From Pseudoips prasinana (Eukaryota; Arthropoda; Insecta; Lepidoptera; Nolidae): 64,000 bases of DNA. Positions within the stretch are counted from its first letter, which is position 1. Every line of letters begins with the position of its first letter. Positions 53,416 through 64,000 of the stretch are shown here, piece after piece. Below the pieces are notes generated by a model. That model did no database searches. It worked only from the letters and a program-made list of their open reading frames with translations, and was not told where the DNA came from. A program made the position numbers and the translations under genes. The stretch spans positions 25,401,201 to 25,465,200 of the forward strand of contig OX621249.1 in NCBI GenBank assembly GCA_951640165.1, in the 5' to 3' direction.

Positions 53416-53619
53416 TTTATTTTTTATTTATTTATTCATGTTGGATCGAACTAGTGATCCATGGAAGTAATAATAATTCTAATTGCATCGGCACTTTATC
53501 ACTACAAAATAATAATAATAATATATATTGAATACAGACAAAGTCCATAGTGTGTTAGTAACCCCTTAAAAAATAATGTTAGTGAATATTAAAAGCTCAC
53601 ACTTAAAAAGAAAAACCGT

Positions 53620-53915
53620 CTCCATCAACTTATCCCTCCATCTCCCTTTTTTCATCGGACTACAAGACGTCGGGAGGCTCTCCACCGCTACGTCGTTGAC
53701 ATTCCATTATGCCGTACGAAGCGCTTTGCTTCCTCTTTCATCATACGCACGGCTAAGCTGTGTAACCACTTCCCAAACGACGTGTTTCCAGACTCATATA
53801 ACATGGGTTTACTCAAGGTTAGAGTGAACAGGCATCTTATGGGTACGCGCGGTCCACCTTCGACCACATCTTCACTTACCATCAGGTGAGATCGTGGTCA
53901 AGTACAAACCCATTT
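53620..53915 (+). mobile_element. Jockey-like non-LTR 3' end
   Basis: It encodes LPNDVFPDSYNMGLLKVRVN and [19 protein letters not shown], stop; the typical C-terminus of lepidopteran Jockey-like RT proteins. Same family as 18565-18690. Confidence 0.65.
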
Positions 53916-54165
53916 TGCATACAAAAAAAAATCATAGGGGACTCCCACCTATCTACAAACATTTTTATTTTTCCAACTAACAAACAGTACAAGATTACAA
54001 AACCTAAATCTAATTCGTTCAGTGATTGATGTAACTCGTAAATCAATAACATGGTTGCAATATTATATTAAAGTACAATAAATAAATGCCAATTGTAATC
54101 ATTGTGCGTAAACAAAAAAATGAACTTTGCTGAGGTCAGGGGCTAATATTTAATTACGGCAGAGA

Positions 54166-54440
54166 AGGAAGTACACAAGGATGCAGAGTTAGATTAAAAG
54201 AGGAAATACATCAACAAAATACACATTTCGACATAAAAACAGATTAAACTTACCATCACCAAGAATAAAAATGCACTCTTCTAGTACCCTTGCAATGTCG
54301 GTAAAACTCTACAGCAAACTACCACACCGCATAAAAGACGAAAAAAATATCCATATTTTCACGAGAAAATTAAAAAGCTTCCTCATACAAAAAAGCTGCT
54401 ATTCAATAAATGAGTATTTGAATGATAAATCATTATAAAA
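54166..54440 (+). mobile_element. CR1-like 3'-end fragment
   Basis: It encodes VKLYSKLPHRIKDEKNIHIF, TRKLKSFLIQKSCYSINEYL and a stop, similar to the ORF2 C-terminus of the element at 3637-8034. Confidence 0.65.
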
Positions 54441-54479
54441 AATAAAAATACTTTTGACATCTTTAAATCGTTACTCGAC

Positions 54480-54730
54480 GGTCACCGTAGCCTAGTTGGT
54501 AGTGCCCCTGCCAACGAAGCTGGTGGTCCTGGGTTCGAATCCCGGTAATTGCAAAAATTTTTGTGTTGAGCACGAATATTTGTTTCTGAGTCATGGACGT
54601 TTTCTATGTATTTAAGTATTTACCTGTCTATATAAGTATGTATATCGTCGCCTGGTACCCATAGTACAAGCTTTGCTTAGTTTGGGGTTAGGATGATCTG
54701 TGTGATATTGTCCTTAGATATTATATTACT
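54480..54730 (+). repeat. SINE-A copy
   Basis: Full family match, with GTGCCCCTGCCAACGAAGC in the head. Confidence 0.85.
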
Positions 54731-55131
54731 ATATAATAAATAATGATACGCGCAAATGCAATTAGTAAATAATATGAATAACACAATTTCTTTTTTCTCT
54801 TTTCTTATAATTATACGTGACTTACATAACATTAACTCATGACCTGACATCACACATCATGACAATTATTTATACCTGTACCTACTATACTACCTCCCAA
54901 ATTACAATGTAAAAATATTGCTGTGCCCTAGCAGGGTTCATGTTTGGTACTGTATCTACTCTATTGTTAAGACCTATGTTAACACGGGAATGCAATAAAT
55001 AAATTGAAATTGAGATGTACAAAATATCAAGTCTTCTTTTACGCCATAATCCATTTTAGACACTACTGAAGCCAGATAAATTTACAGCGAAAATCTATAA
55101 AAAAAGAAACAAGATAAGTATTATATTAACG

Positions 55132-55376
55132 GGCCTGTTGGCGTCATTGGTTGATGCTTGTCTTTCACGCCACAGGTCGTGGGTTCGATTCCCACTCAGG
55201 ACAGATATTTGTGTGCTTGAACATGTCTGTTTGTCCCGAGTCTGGGTGTAATTAGCTATATAAGTGTGTATTTACAAAAGAAAAGTAGTACGTGTAGTAT
55301 ATCAGTTATCTGGATTCCATAAGACAAGCTCTGCTTAGTTTGGGATCAGATGTCCGTGGGTGAATAATGCTCCGTG
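55132..55376 (+). repeat. SINE-D copy
   Basis: The head GGGCCTGTTGGCGTCATTGG and B-box GGTTCGATTCC are followed by the body ending GGTGAATAATGCTCCG. Best full-length SINE-D in the window. Confidence 0.75.
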
Positions 55377-55454
55377 ATACTATTATGATATCACATGTTT
55401 ATTACCACTATTATTTACAATATATTATATAAAGGTATTTTAATACGAATACAA

Positions 55455-55665
55455 CTCATAAAATAAGTGGGCTACATGGAGAGAAATTTCCGCATCTTGG
55501 TATTCGCCAGCAAAACCGCCTTCTGCATGTAACGCTCCAGACAGATATCAAGCCCTAAACTTGCTAGGTTGATTTTCAGGGATTTAGGAATAACTCTATT
55601 TGTGGTCCTCGGCCCTTTCGGTCCTCGATATTTGCGCATATTCAAAACTCTCACTCTCAACTCTC
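55455..55665 (-). mobile_element. Non-LTR C-terminal fragment
   Basis: The - strand frame RVIPKSLKINLASLGLDICL, ERYMQKAVLLANTKMRKFLS then stop resembles a conserved lepidopteran retroelement C-terminus. No further motif. Confidence 0.45.
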
Positions 55666-56009
55666 AGATCAAGTTATTATTATTAAAATCAGTTCGCAAG
55701 TAAGGGAGCAATTGCGTTATATATATACGCTAAAATAAATAACTATCGACTTGATAACCTCCTTCTTTTACGGTCGGTTGAATATAGTATCATCGTTAAT
55801 AAAGATTGTTAACCGGTATTAACGCGACTAACCTTGTTTGTTATTATCCCGGCGTTTAGACCAAGTTGCCTAGGGATGACTTGTTTTATTATAATACGTG
55901 AAAGTTTAAAAGTGTATTATTTAGTTGTATGGTTTTTTGTATGTATTTTAACCGTTGTGTGTGCGAATTATTTTTTTAAAATTTAAAAGCTGTATTTAAG
56001 CCATATTAC

Positions 56010-56270
56010 GGTAACCGTAGCCTAGTTGGTAGTGCTCCTGCTTATGAAGCTGGTGGTCCTGGGTTCGAATCCCGGTAAGTGCAAATATTTGTGTGATGAG
56101 CACGAATATTTGTTTCTGAGTCATGGATGTTTTCTATGTATTTAAGTATTTATCTATCTATATAAGTATGTATATCGTCGCCTGGTACCCATAGTACAAG
56201 CTTTGCTTAGTTTGGGGCTAGGATGATCTGTGTGACATTGTCCCTAGATATTATTATTATATTATTATTA
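56010..56270 (+). repeat. SINE-A copy
   Basis: Full family match with (ATT)n tail; followed at 56275-56381 by a Helitron-like terminus (reverse TCCTACTAATATTATAAATG). Confidence 0.85.
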
Positions 56271-56399
56271 CAAATTTCAGCAAAATCCGTTTCGCAGGTT
56301 TTGCGTGAAAGAATAACAAACATCATTACTTCCATACATCTATTACTCACAAACTTTCGCATTTATAATATTAGTAGGATGGAATGCTTTCGAAAAGGA

Positions 56400-57118
56400 A
56401 TCATATACATTTTGCTTAAATTATTTGTAGTTAAGAAACGTTGGAGTCACTTCCGTTTTTAAAACGGTAATTATTATTATACTGAAATAAAGCCTTCAGG
56501 TTTTTATCGCTTAGATATATTAATTTGGTTAATTTGATCCATTACTGGTAACTCATTGAGTGGCCAATCAGCGTTGACCCATATATTTAATAACATGATA
56601 TCATAGAATGTTTCCAATAAATAAAAATCGTATGTGAAATATTCAAAGGTTATGGCATTTTCTGTCAAATCTAAAGTTCAAGTTATTAATTTAATGTTAT
56701 TGCGAGCCTAAATATTAGTATAGAATCAATTTATTTTGAAAGTATAATTAAGGCAAATTTTATTACAATGACTCTAGATTTTGCTCCAGACTCTGCCTGC
56801 GTTGCTGGTCCTTTACAAACCCACGGTGATTACGAATAATCAGGTCTTATTACAAGTCTATGATATAAATTGATATACTACTTTTATTTTATACTATAAG
56901 TGATCCAAGAATTCAATTCTAGAGATGTATCTCTCTAAGAGGTTATCATGGTTCAGTCAATGGGTGAGCAATATAATTTTTTAATTATGCATTAACACAG
57001 GCCCCAGGGTTGGCTTGACTAACATTCAGTCTAGTTTGTTGTCGCAGTGGAATATGCCTTAAAATTATATACTCGTATATCGGTATTTTTAGTGGGAAGA
57101 AAACTTTAAAACATAACT
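56400..57118. other. AT-rich sequence without recognised features
   Basis: No frame over 60 codons with protein-like content, no clear repeat relatives in the window. Confidence 0.5.
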
Positions 57119-57203
57119 AAATAAAAATTGTGAAACTGCCACGAATACGAAAACCAAGGTATGCGGTTTTCGGCTTCGTGGCAGATTCACAATTTTTATT
57201 TAG
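57119..57203. repeat. Hairpin with about 36-bp arms
   Basis: AAATAAAAATTGTGAAACTG is mirrored at right (GATTCACAATTTTTATTT), with TGCCACGAA(T)ACGAAAACC arms around a 9-nt loop. Confidence 0.8.
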
Positions 57204-58649
57204 ATGTTTTTAAAATTTTCTTAATATATACGTGTATATAAATATAAAAACATTTAATTACTTTGAATATATTAACTCTAGAGAAGGTAGGATTGGAAAT
57301 AACTTTAACGAAGTAATACAGTGTGCTTTCATCATTCATCTGTCTTAGTAAGAAGGATATTGCAAGTGTATAGCTAAAATAGGAGCGGGGTAAGGACTGA
57401 GCCTTGGGGAACTCCTGTTCAAATCGAGAGGGGTTAAATGTATCTAACGCGGTATGCAAAGCATCATTCAGAAGGAATTCTCGTAAGATGGCCACAAAAA
57501 CCCCGACTATTGCATAAACATCTTACGAGATTTCCCTTCGATTTAAAATGTCTTAAAAATTAACCATTTGTGGCAGACCTTGTCTAATGCTATTACCGTA
57601 TCGGTGAAGAGTGTACTAGTGTGGCAACTTAATTGTGTTGATTTTTGTTGTTTAGGTGAACGCTGACAGGCGGACTTTGATTTATACAATTATAAAGGTT
57701 TTTCGTGATTAAGATAGGGCGAAAGTTAGATACACAACTAGGGTTGTTGATTTTAGATAGCGGAATGATATATGCTTGTTTCTACGCCTTCGGAAAGCAA
57801 GAAAAAAATAATGAAAAGTTAAAAATATGAGTTAAAACAGCAAGAACTGATGAAATAATGGGAGTAATCATTTTAGAACATATATTATCATACTCGACAG
57901 CAGTAAAAAAAATAGCAAGGATAGATTTTTTTACATCCTCCTCGAAAACTGGCGCTAGTATGAAAGGACTACACTCTGGTATCGAGTGCTTAAAGATATC
58001 ATGTAAGGTGTTGATTTGGGAAGTTAAAGTAACAGGAGGAAGAGAAAAATACTTATTGAGTGCACTTAAGATGAGTGAGTGGGTGATTAGCCTATACCAT
58101 TAGAATTTTAAAAATTCCAAACTTACGAAGTGTTACGTTTGTTATGGAGAGATTTATTGAAATGGCGTTTCTTTGCATCTCTACACAGACGATTGCAGTG
58201 GTTGCGAAGGACTTTGAAACAATTTAAATTTCCTTCGGTTGGTTTTCTCTTGTACTTTCTCTTTACTTTGCCCTTGCGTGACATTAGATCATTTAAATCT
58301 GCGGTAATCTAAGGTGCTGGAAAATTCTTTTTTCCAATCAGTATCGTCCGCATTAAGTTGCAATGACTCCAGATTCATACCCTTGAAATTACGAAGACGA
58401 GCATAGTGTGGCTTACGCTTAGGGAGACGAATGTTAGATCAAAATATCAAAATAAGTAGATCAAGTCATGATAACAAATGACGCGGTAAGTTCCCCGTGA
58501 GAAACAACGAGTTCAGGAGAAGTAACAATCATGAGATCTAGTAAAGAGAGGGTACAGTTGGAAAAATGGTGTGTTGCTGAAAGAGGTAGTAAATGAAGGT
58601 TGAAAGAAGATAAAATAGATTGAAGGTTGTGAGTACGATGATTATTTTT

Positions 58650-59238
58650 AGGGTTCCGTAGCCAAATGGTAAAAAAGGAACCCTTATAGATTCGTCATGT
58701 CTGTCTGTCTGTCCATCCGTATGTCACAGCCACTTTTTTCCGAAACTATAAGAGCTATACTGTTGAAACTTGGTAAGTAGATGTATTCTGTGAACCGCAG
58801 TAAGATTTTTAATAAAATAGCAAAAAACAATAATTTTGGGGGTTCCCCATACATAGAACAGAAACTAAAAAAACAATGTTTTCATCGTACCCATACATGT
58901 GGGGTATCTATGGATAGGTCTTCAAAAATTATATTGAGGTTTCTAATATATTTTTTTTCTAAACTGAATAGTTTGTGAAAGAGACAATTCCAAAGTGGTA
59001 AAATGAGTGCCCCCCCCTGTGACTACTAAAATAATAGAATGATATAACTAAAAAATATATCTGATGTACATTACCATGCAAACTTCCACCGAAAATTGGT
59101 TTGAACGAGATCTAGTAAGTAGTTTTTTTAATACGTCATAAACCGACAACTGCAATTTACCTTTCATTTAATCAACTGAAATACTTGCTGCTACGGAACC
59201 CTTCATGGGCGAGTCCGACTCACACTTGGCCGGTTTTT
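58650..59238 (+). repeat. Repeat G copy 2, inserted in the endonuclease
   Basis: It starts GGGTTCCGTAGCCAAATGG, has a (CTGT)n run and ends GACTCACACTTGGCCGGTTT. It lacks the palindrome of copy 1. Confidence 0.75.
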
Positions 59239-59484
59239 GATCATGTAAGTGTTAAAGTCACCTATAAGAATTACGTGATCATAGGAAGTACAAAGGTCGC
59301 TTAAGAGAACATCGAGAGAGTTAAAATATTTAATATGGAGACTAGGGCCGTAGAATACTCCTAGCAGGATTTTAGTAAAGTGCAAAGAAATTTCAAGAAA
59401 CAGATATTCAGCAAATACGGAATACTGAGATGGTGATAAACTGAATATTTTGTAGGGGATTGCGGTCATTGCGGACAAGCACAA
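59203..59484 (-). pseudogene. Endonuclease fragment of the decayed Jockey-like element
   Basis: The frame FLEISLHFTKILLGVFYGPS, LDVLLSDLCTSYDHVILIGD, FNT is the middle of an apurinic-type endonuclease (V.Y.PP ... GDFN). It is cut right after GDFNT by repeat G. Confidence 0.8.
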
Positions 59485-60339
59485 AACGTCAGGGTGATGG
59501 CGCGGAATACTCTGGACATTAATATGGACAATATTTAGGTGATTGCGATGGTTTGAAAAACAGAGGATAGCTGATCATGCAGTAGGCTGGTGGAATCACT
59601 ATCCACACTGATAAAACTGACAGAAGAAGAAGAACAAGAGAAGAAGTTATCATCAATACCGATCATGTTATTCATGTCGTAGCGTAGAATGATATATAAA
59701 GAAGTTCAATATACACTATAGAGTAACAAAAGAATATATATAATATACAATAAATAAAAAAAAGTCGAAATAAAAATTAAATATCAATATAATATTAATC
59801 TACTACTATGCGATTTAAACTCACCAACTCACTGTCACTGGTGGAAGAGACTTAAACATAAAACCAGCAAATATAGCAAATTTATAGTATCCAGAAAAAA
59901 CAATTTAATTGACCACATAACATTGCACGCCTCTGCATAAAATTCTGTAAATTTGTGCAATACACCAATATTATATTCTCAGAATTGTTAACTACCTGAT
60001 TCACATTTATTACATTAAAAAAAAAACAACAACTCGACTATATACATATATATTATTTTGGGAGAAATGAAACGTAATTAAATTACAGGCTTTCGATAGG
60101 TTATAGGTGACACAAACAAATAATTTCATATGACATCTGATGTCAAAATAAAGCGAGTGTTGCAAGAAAAAATAAATATTTCGAAGAAATATCCTCAAGT
60201 TACCTACAAAAGGTAATACAAATATATATATGTTATGGGGTAGAAATATCTATAGTGTCAGTGTACAGAAAGAAAACAGCTGCTAATAACAGTGTTATGC
60301 GAAGAATTAAAAAATAAAAGAAGACAAAACAAACTGAAG

Positions 60340-61000
60340 TTAGCGAACTGAAGTCGCTTTACGAACAACTTTAGTTTCTGGCTTCGATTTTGATGTGGTG
60401 GCGGCATCAGACAAGTTTGCATCATCAGCAGTAGTACTGTTTGGAAACTTTACTATAAGAGCATCAAGTTCTGCAGATGCTTCAATTTTCTGGCGCATTT
60501 TCCCAGGAGTGAGGATGATAATCTTGCCTTCCGTGGACCAAACATTTTTAAGAGTAAAGTGCTTACGCGCTGCTGTGAAGACTCGATGCCTAGTCCGAGT
60601 GAAGAACTCGGAAACCGTGATGCCAGTGCTCTTTTAAGTGGTTTTGTTATCCCAAACAAGATGCCGGTGTTCTTTGTCGTGAAAACGTACTAAAATTGGT
60701 CTGGTTTTCCGGTTGTCCCCCCTTATGCCTAGACGATGGATGACGTCCTAGTTGCGGGGAACAAGTTCGGTCAACTTCATTCGGTCGGTTAATATGCTGA
60801 TAGTGGTCTAGTGAACATCTTCATTTGGCTTCTCATCGATTACATGAAGTAGTAAAACTTTTCTACGCATTTTAGTCTCGTCCCTATCTAATCCTAGATG
60901 TAACAGTTAGAACTGAGTCTTAAAGTGGCCAAGTGTGTGAAGAATGAAGGACTTAAATTCAGTGAAAACTCGGGATAATGCTGCTATATCGGAGTGTGGT
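60340..61000 (-). pseudogene. Retrotransposon ORF1 remnant, baculovirus FP25K-like fold
   Basis: The - strand reads DETKMRRKVLLLHVIDEKPN, stop, TDRMKLTELVPRN, stop, DVIHRLGIRGDNRKTRPILV, VRFHDKEHRHLVWDNKTT, stop, KSTGITVSEFFTRTRHRVFT, AARKHFTLKNVWSTEGKIII, LTPGKMRQKIEASAELDALI, ending KVVRKATSVR and TAA at 60340-60342. The order matches ORF1 proteins with an FP25K-like nucleic-acid-binding domain. At least three in-frame stops: inactive. Confidence 0.7.
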
Positions 61001-61309
61001 ATAGAACCCACCCAATGTTTTGTCCAACTTCTCTTCGTGTTGCTTCATACGTGATGTGAATAACTTTTCAAAGTCATAAAATCTTTTTCAAACCTGCTGT
61101 CCATGCTGGGTGTTTAATGCTCCAGTGAAGTGGATGTCGAAAACTAATCAGTACAGTGAGAATAGGTGGGCTTAAGTGTTTATCAGTGCAACATCTAATA
61201 GGACACAATTAACTTATTTATCAGGTCATTTATTCATAAAAACTTAAAGAGATTAATTTGCATATTAACAATAACCAAAACTTACCTTACATACTATAAT
61301 ATTTAATAC

Positions 61310-61813
61310 CTATAAATAAAAAACTGAATTTAAATCGTTGCCTGCGGGCAAGGTGCCCAGAAAGCTGGCCACATTACCCCGTTGAATAGCGAGGCTAATA
61401 CGTTGTTTTAAGTACGAGCCAGCTCTCTGGTCACCTGACGACTTGATTAGACGCCTGGACAGCTCCCTAACAAAAACACGTGCTTCTGGACCCCAGGGAC
61501 CCATTGTTTCCACCCCAAAGGGAAGAAAGAAATATCCTCCACCGATTGATGTATATTTTCTTCGCTTAAGGGCCTCCGCGGATTCAGCTACAACTCCCGC
61601 CGCCCTCGAGCTGATTGGTAGGTGGGAGGGAGCCAGTGTGTCAACACAAGTTGCATCCCACACCAAAGGCTTCCCTCGACTCCAAGGAACCAACGTCATT
61701 CCATCAGGCCTCTTGCCAACGTCACGTGAAATACCGTTGGGCTCTAAAAGAGCCGGCACGTGGACGGTAGCAAGGGTCCGGTGGATGACGTCATTGAGGG
61801 CGGCATGGCGCGA
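61310..61813 (-). pseudogene. Restriction-like endonuclease part, downstream of the in-frame stop
   Basis: Same frame as the RT. It reads SRHAALNDVIHRTLATVHVP, LLEPNGISRDVGKRPDGMTL, KPLVWDATCVDTLAPSHLPI, KRRKYTSIGGGYFFLPFGVE, LKQRISLAIQRGNVASFLGT, stop. KRPDG, WDAT and the later KxxKY are a plausible PD-(D/E)xK active site. It would be translated only by readthrough. Confidence 0.75.
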
Positions 61814-64000
61814 TTAACGTCCAGCGCTACGGCGGCAAGATAGACCATGATGACCTAAGCGATCTACTTCAACTCCACAGGGACAATTGTGTGGTTCTGT
61901 TTGGGAGATGCCCAGACGCAGACCAACTGCAATGGAAAACATATTGTTATCCAAAAGCGTTCCTATATTGGTCGAAGGGATTGCCTGCAACCAGTAACCC
62001 GACTCACGTTCGGAAGTGGCTAGTAGACGAGCCCGGTCTCGAATATCTGAACATGTATTAAGTAGGGAATTTTGAATTGACTTACATAGGGGCTCGTCCC
62101 ATTGTCGTTGAAAGAAGAGTAATTTTGGAAACGCCGCACTCGGACAGGCCATCGACCAAGCATCTTTGGCTGCATCCATGCCCACCAACGGTGCACTGCC
62201 GATTGATGGGCTAATTATCCTGCGATACAAACCCTCAGTGGAATGGACTGAAGAAAAAAACGCTGGAAGAGAAACACTAGAAATTTTGCGAATACCTAAA
62301 CCTCCAAAACGGATCGGAAGGGAGGCCTGACACCAGGAGTTATCCGAAAGCGAACAATTTAAAATTTGGGTTAAAACATTTTTAATTGAGTTGTCCAAAC
62401 TTGATAAAAGACAGGTTTGGTTCCAAAATTGACAGCAACGGAGGATATAGATGAATTTTGGTACGAATAAACAAAATCTAATAATATGAAAAGCAACATG
62501 TGAATGAATTTTGGATAGTAGTTCTGAAGTGTCTTCAAATTTACAGCGCTGGTCGTTAATAAAAGTAGGGAATGAATCTTCAAGAATTGGAGCACCCAAG
62601 AGGTAAAGCGACTCTTTACTTAATTTGTTTAAATTTGGAGCCAGACTATTAAATTTTCTAATTAAATTTTCTTTCTCATTATTAGCGACGGTATCCATGA
62701 TAAATAGTTCGCATTTGGCGAAATTAAAATCCAGACCAATCGAATGAAATTTTGCTATTAAAGTTTCCAAATCATTAAAAACAGATGTCGAATCGCCTCC
62801 TAGGGTTCCGTCGTCTAAATACCACATGTTCAATTTGGAATTTAGGCTCGAAATTATAGGATGGATGGCCAAGCTGAAAATGGCCGGTCCGAGTGGATCA
62901 CCCTGTTGACAACCAGAACATGAATTCACTAAGTGATTCTTGAATATTAAATTGGAGTCAGAACCGTAACATTGCCAAAGATAAGAATAAATTTCTGGAA
63001 TTAAATTTAGAATTTCCGTCAAAAAGGTGGTTCTGTCAACAGAGTTAAAAGCGTTTTTAACATCCACCTTTAAAATGACCTCTCCGCCATTGTGAGTGAT
63101 GAATGAGCGAAGTGCATGCACAGCTGCTTCGCAACCTCCCTTACTTCCAAATCCTAATTGAACAGGTTGTAATTTATCTTTAAGTTTGGTGCGGATATGT
63201 TTGCAGCAAACCTTTGAAGTAATTCTCCTATACGTACAACCTATAGCTATGGGCCTTATACCGCCATCTTTTTTTTTAAGAGCGCATAAGTTTGCACCGT
63301 ATAGGAGTGGTGAAATCTGTGCATGCACTTTGCCCTGAAGCATGAAGTTGATGAGTGCGGTAATGTCTTTCAGAAGGACTCTACCGGCGTCCCCTGGAGC
63401 CCCAAATAGGAGATCTTTCAAATGCTGTGGGCTAAGGCCGTCCAGACCGCCAGCAGAGCCATTCTTAAAAGACATTACCGCTGCCTTGACATCTCTTTCG
63501 GTCACTTGTATTGGGTTGACAGAAGGGTGAGATGCCGAAAGCAGTGGAGGAAGAGGTCCATTAGATGGTGGATGTTTGTCAACCAGGGCTGATAGAGTTT
63601 CTGGCGTGTTGGGAGCAATGACGTCTTTTGTAAAAAGAAGCTGGGCAGCCCCTCTTATGTCTCCATCACTTACTTTCGTTTCAACTTTCTCATATATATC
63701 ATAAGAATTTTGTAGTCCAGATTTAGCAACAGGGAAGTTTGATGAGTGTTGTGGTTCAAAACAATTTTTTTTTATTGATGACGTCAGTGAGTTTTTCCTT
63801 TCAGAAACATGTAGAATATTAAATGGAAACAATAGAAGTTGCTCCCAGGCGTGCTCGGAATTTTCTTTAATAACTTTTTGAATTTTGGAAGATAAATTTT
63901 CAGCTACGACTATGCGTGCGCCACGAGGAATGCGTTTTACAACCGGAGTTGTCAATTTTACTTCTGAGAGTCTTTGCCAGAAAGGAATCGTATGGAGAGA
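61814..64000 (-). CDS. Reverse transcriptase part of the RLE-type element (partial)
   Basis: The frame is open to the edge (SLHTIPFWQRLSEVKL... precedes TTPVVKRIPRGARIV), so the start lies outside. RT blocks: LCALKKKDGGIRPIAIGCTY, ILKVDVKNAFNSVDR (A), GCQQGDPLGPAIFSLAIHPI (B), MWYLDDGTLGG (C, YLDD instead of the usual F/YADD). Then a thumb, and a zinc-knuckle-like CPCGVEVDRLGHHGLSC just before TAA. The YLDD motif and C-terminal zinc finger separate it from the CR1, RTE and Jockey-like copies elsewhere in the window. Confidence 0.85.
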   Translation of the reverse strand, partial: SLHTIPFWQRLSEVKLTTPVVKRIPRGARIVVAENLSSKIQKVIKENSEHAWEQLLLFPFNILHVSERKNSLTSSIKKNCFEPQHSSNFPVAKSGLQNSYDIYEKVETKVSDGDIRGAAQLLFTKDVIAPNTPETLSALVDKHPPSNGPLPPLLSASHPSVNPIQVTERDVKAAVMSFKNGSAGGLDGLSPQHLKDLLFGAPGDAGRVLLKDITALINFMLQGKVHAQISPLLYGANLCALKKKDGGIRPIAIGCTYRRITSKVCCKHIRTKLKDKLQPVQLGFGSKGGCEAAVHALRSFITHNGGEVILKVDVKNAFNSVDRTTFLTEILNLIPEIYSYLWQCYGSDSNLIFKNHLVNSCSGCQQGDPLGPAIFSLAIHPIISSLNSKLNMWYLDDGTLGGDSTSVFNDLETLIAKFHSIGLDFNFAKCELFIMDTVANNEKENLIRKFNSLAPNLNKLSKESLYLLGAPILEDSFPTFINDQRCKFEDTSELLSKIHSHVAFHIIRFCLFVPKFIYILRCCQFWNQTCLLSSLDNSIKNVLTQILNCSLSDNSWCQASLPIRFGGLGIRKISSVSLPAFFSSVHSTEGLYRRIISPSIGSAPLVGMDAAKDAWSMACPSAAFPKLLFFQRQWDEPLCKSIQNSLLNTCSDIRDRARLLATSERESGYWLQAIPSTNIGTLLDNNMFSIAVGLRLGISQTEPHNCPCGVEVDRLGHHGLSCRRSAGR

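Larger units (their letters stand above)
57250..61050 (-). mobile_element. Decayed Jockey-like retrotransposon (ORF1 + EN + RT)
   Basis: Read on the - strand from right to left: ORF1 60340-61000; endonuclease pieces 58440-59484 interrupted by repeat G (58650-59238); linker near 58150-58320 (NDLMSRKGKVKRKYKRKPTE); RT start near 57860-58090 (FEEDVKKSILAIF); RT motif B near 57400-57430 (TGVPQGSVLTPLLF). Many stops and frameshifts separate them. Confidence 0.75.
61310..64000 (-). mobile_element. Retrotransposon with restriction-like endonuclease, 5' end outside window
   Basis: One continuous - strand frame from the window edge to the stop at 61310, except TAA at 61814-61816. RT and C-terminal CCHC + PD-(D/E)xK-type endonuclease are in the order of R2/R4/Dong-type elements. 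Exact clade not determined. Confidence 0.8.

Noticed and set aside
322..56270. tRNA-like sequences with A- and B-box motifs (for example 330-400, 27840-27910, 38790-38860, 54480-54550)
   Set aside because: Each continues into a shared SINE body with a simple-repeat tail and occurs many times; the acceptor-stem and anticodon-loop structure is not preserved. Called SINE heads, not tRNA genes.

Overview
This window is animal nuclear DNA, most likely from a moth or butterfly (Lepidoptera). The evidence is an AT-rich background, spliced exons with canonical GT/AG introns, and several dispersed repeat families that I recognise from lepidopteran genomes: tRNA-derived SINEs, TC...CTAG Helitron-like elements, RTE tails ending in (GAT)n, and CR1/Jockey-like non-LTR elements. 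There are no bacterial operons, rRNA genes, CRISPR arrays or clear functional tRNA genes.

One host gene is visible, on the + strand, running from the left edge to about 42.5 kb. I traced 14 exons by hand (1585-1657, 9112-9308, 13190-13361, 14502-14596, 15863-16016, 17809-17930, 19745-19888, 21622-21759, 29751-29863, 31445-31675, 32159-32312, 36037-36719, 40509-40685, 41349-41636). Every intron phase joins correctly, giving one open frame of 913 residues that ends in TAA. The 5' exons lie outside the window. The product is six complete immunoglobulin (I-set-like) domains followed by a DNA/RNA non-specific endonuclease (insect alkaline nuclease/dsRNase-like) domain of about 380 residues. The nuclease fold signature is retained (N748, N757, E765 equivalents and the lwKVV block), but the catalytic DRGH is replaced by GKRP. 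The general-base His position is Pro, so the domain is probably a pseudo-nuclease. An Ig-array fused to a catalytically altered nuclease is the most interesting item here.

The introns are packed with mobile DNA. 0-10 kb: SINEs, a nearly intact two-ORF CR1-like retrotransposon (3637-8034) and a Harbinger-like MITE (8181-8981). 10-14 kb: an RTE-type element (-) and a nested foldback/SINE. 14-24 kb: Helitron-like elements, MITEs, and a repeat holding a 58-bp-arm palindrome. 24-26 kb: a decayed piggyBac with TTAA ends. 26-33 kb: Helitrons, SINEs, and a palindrome. 33.2-35.8 kb: an approximately 18-copy 135-bp tandem array with a 673-bp higher-order period. 37.0-38.0 kb: a second TTAA-flanked element.

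From 42.5 to 64 kb I see no host gene. This part holds SINEs, split RTE fragments, Helitron-like copies, several hairpins, a CR1-like RT ORF with an internal deletion (51.3-52.7 kb), a heavily decayed Jockey-like element on the - strand (57.3-61.0 kb) and, at the right edge on the - strand, a retrotransposon with a restriction-like endonuclease whose long frame is cut by one stop codon (61.3-64.0 kb).
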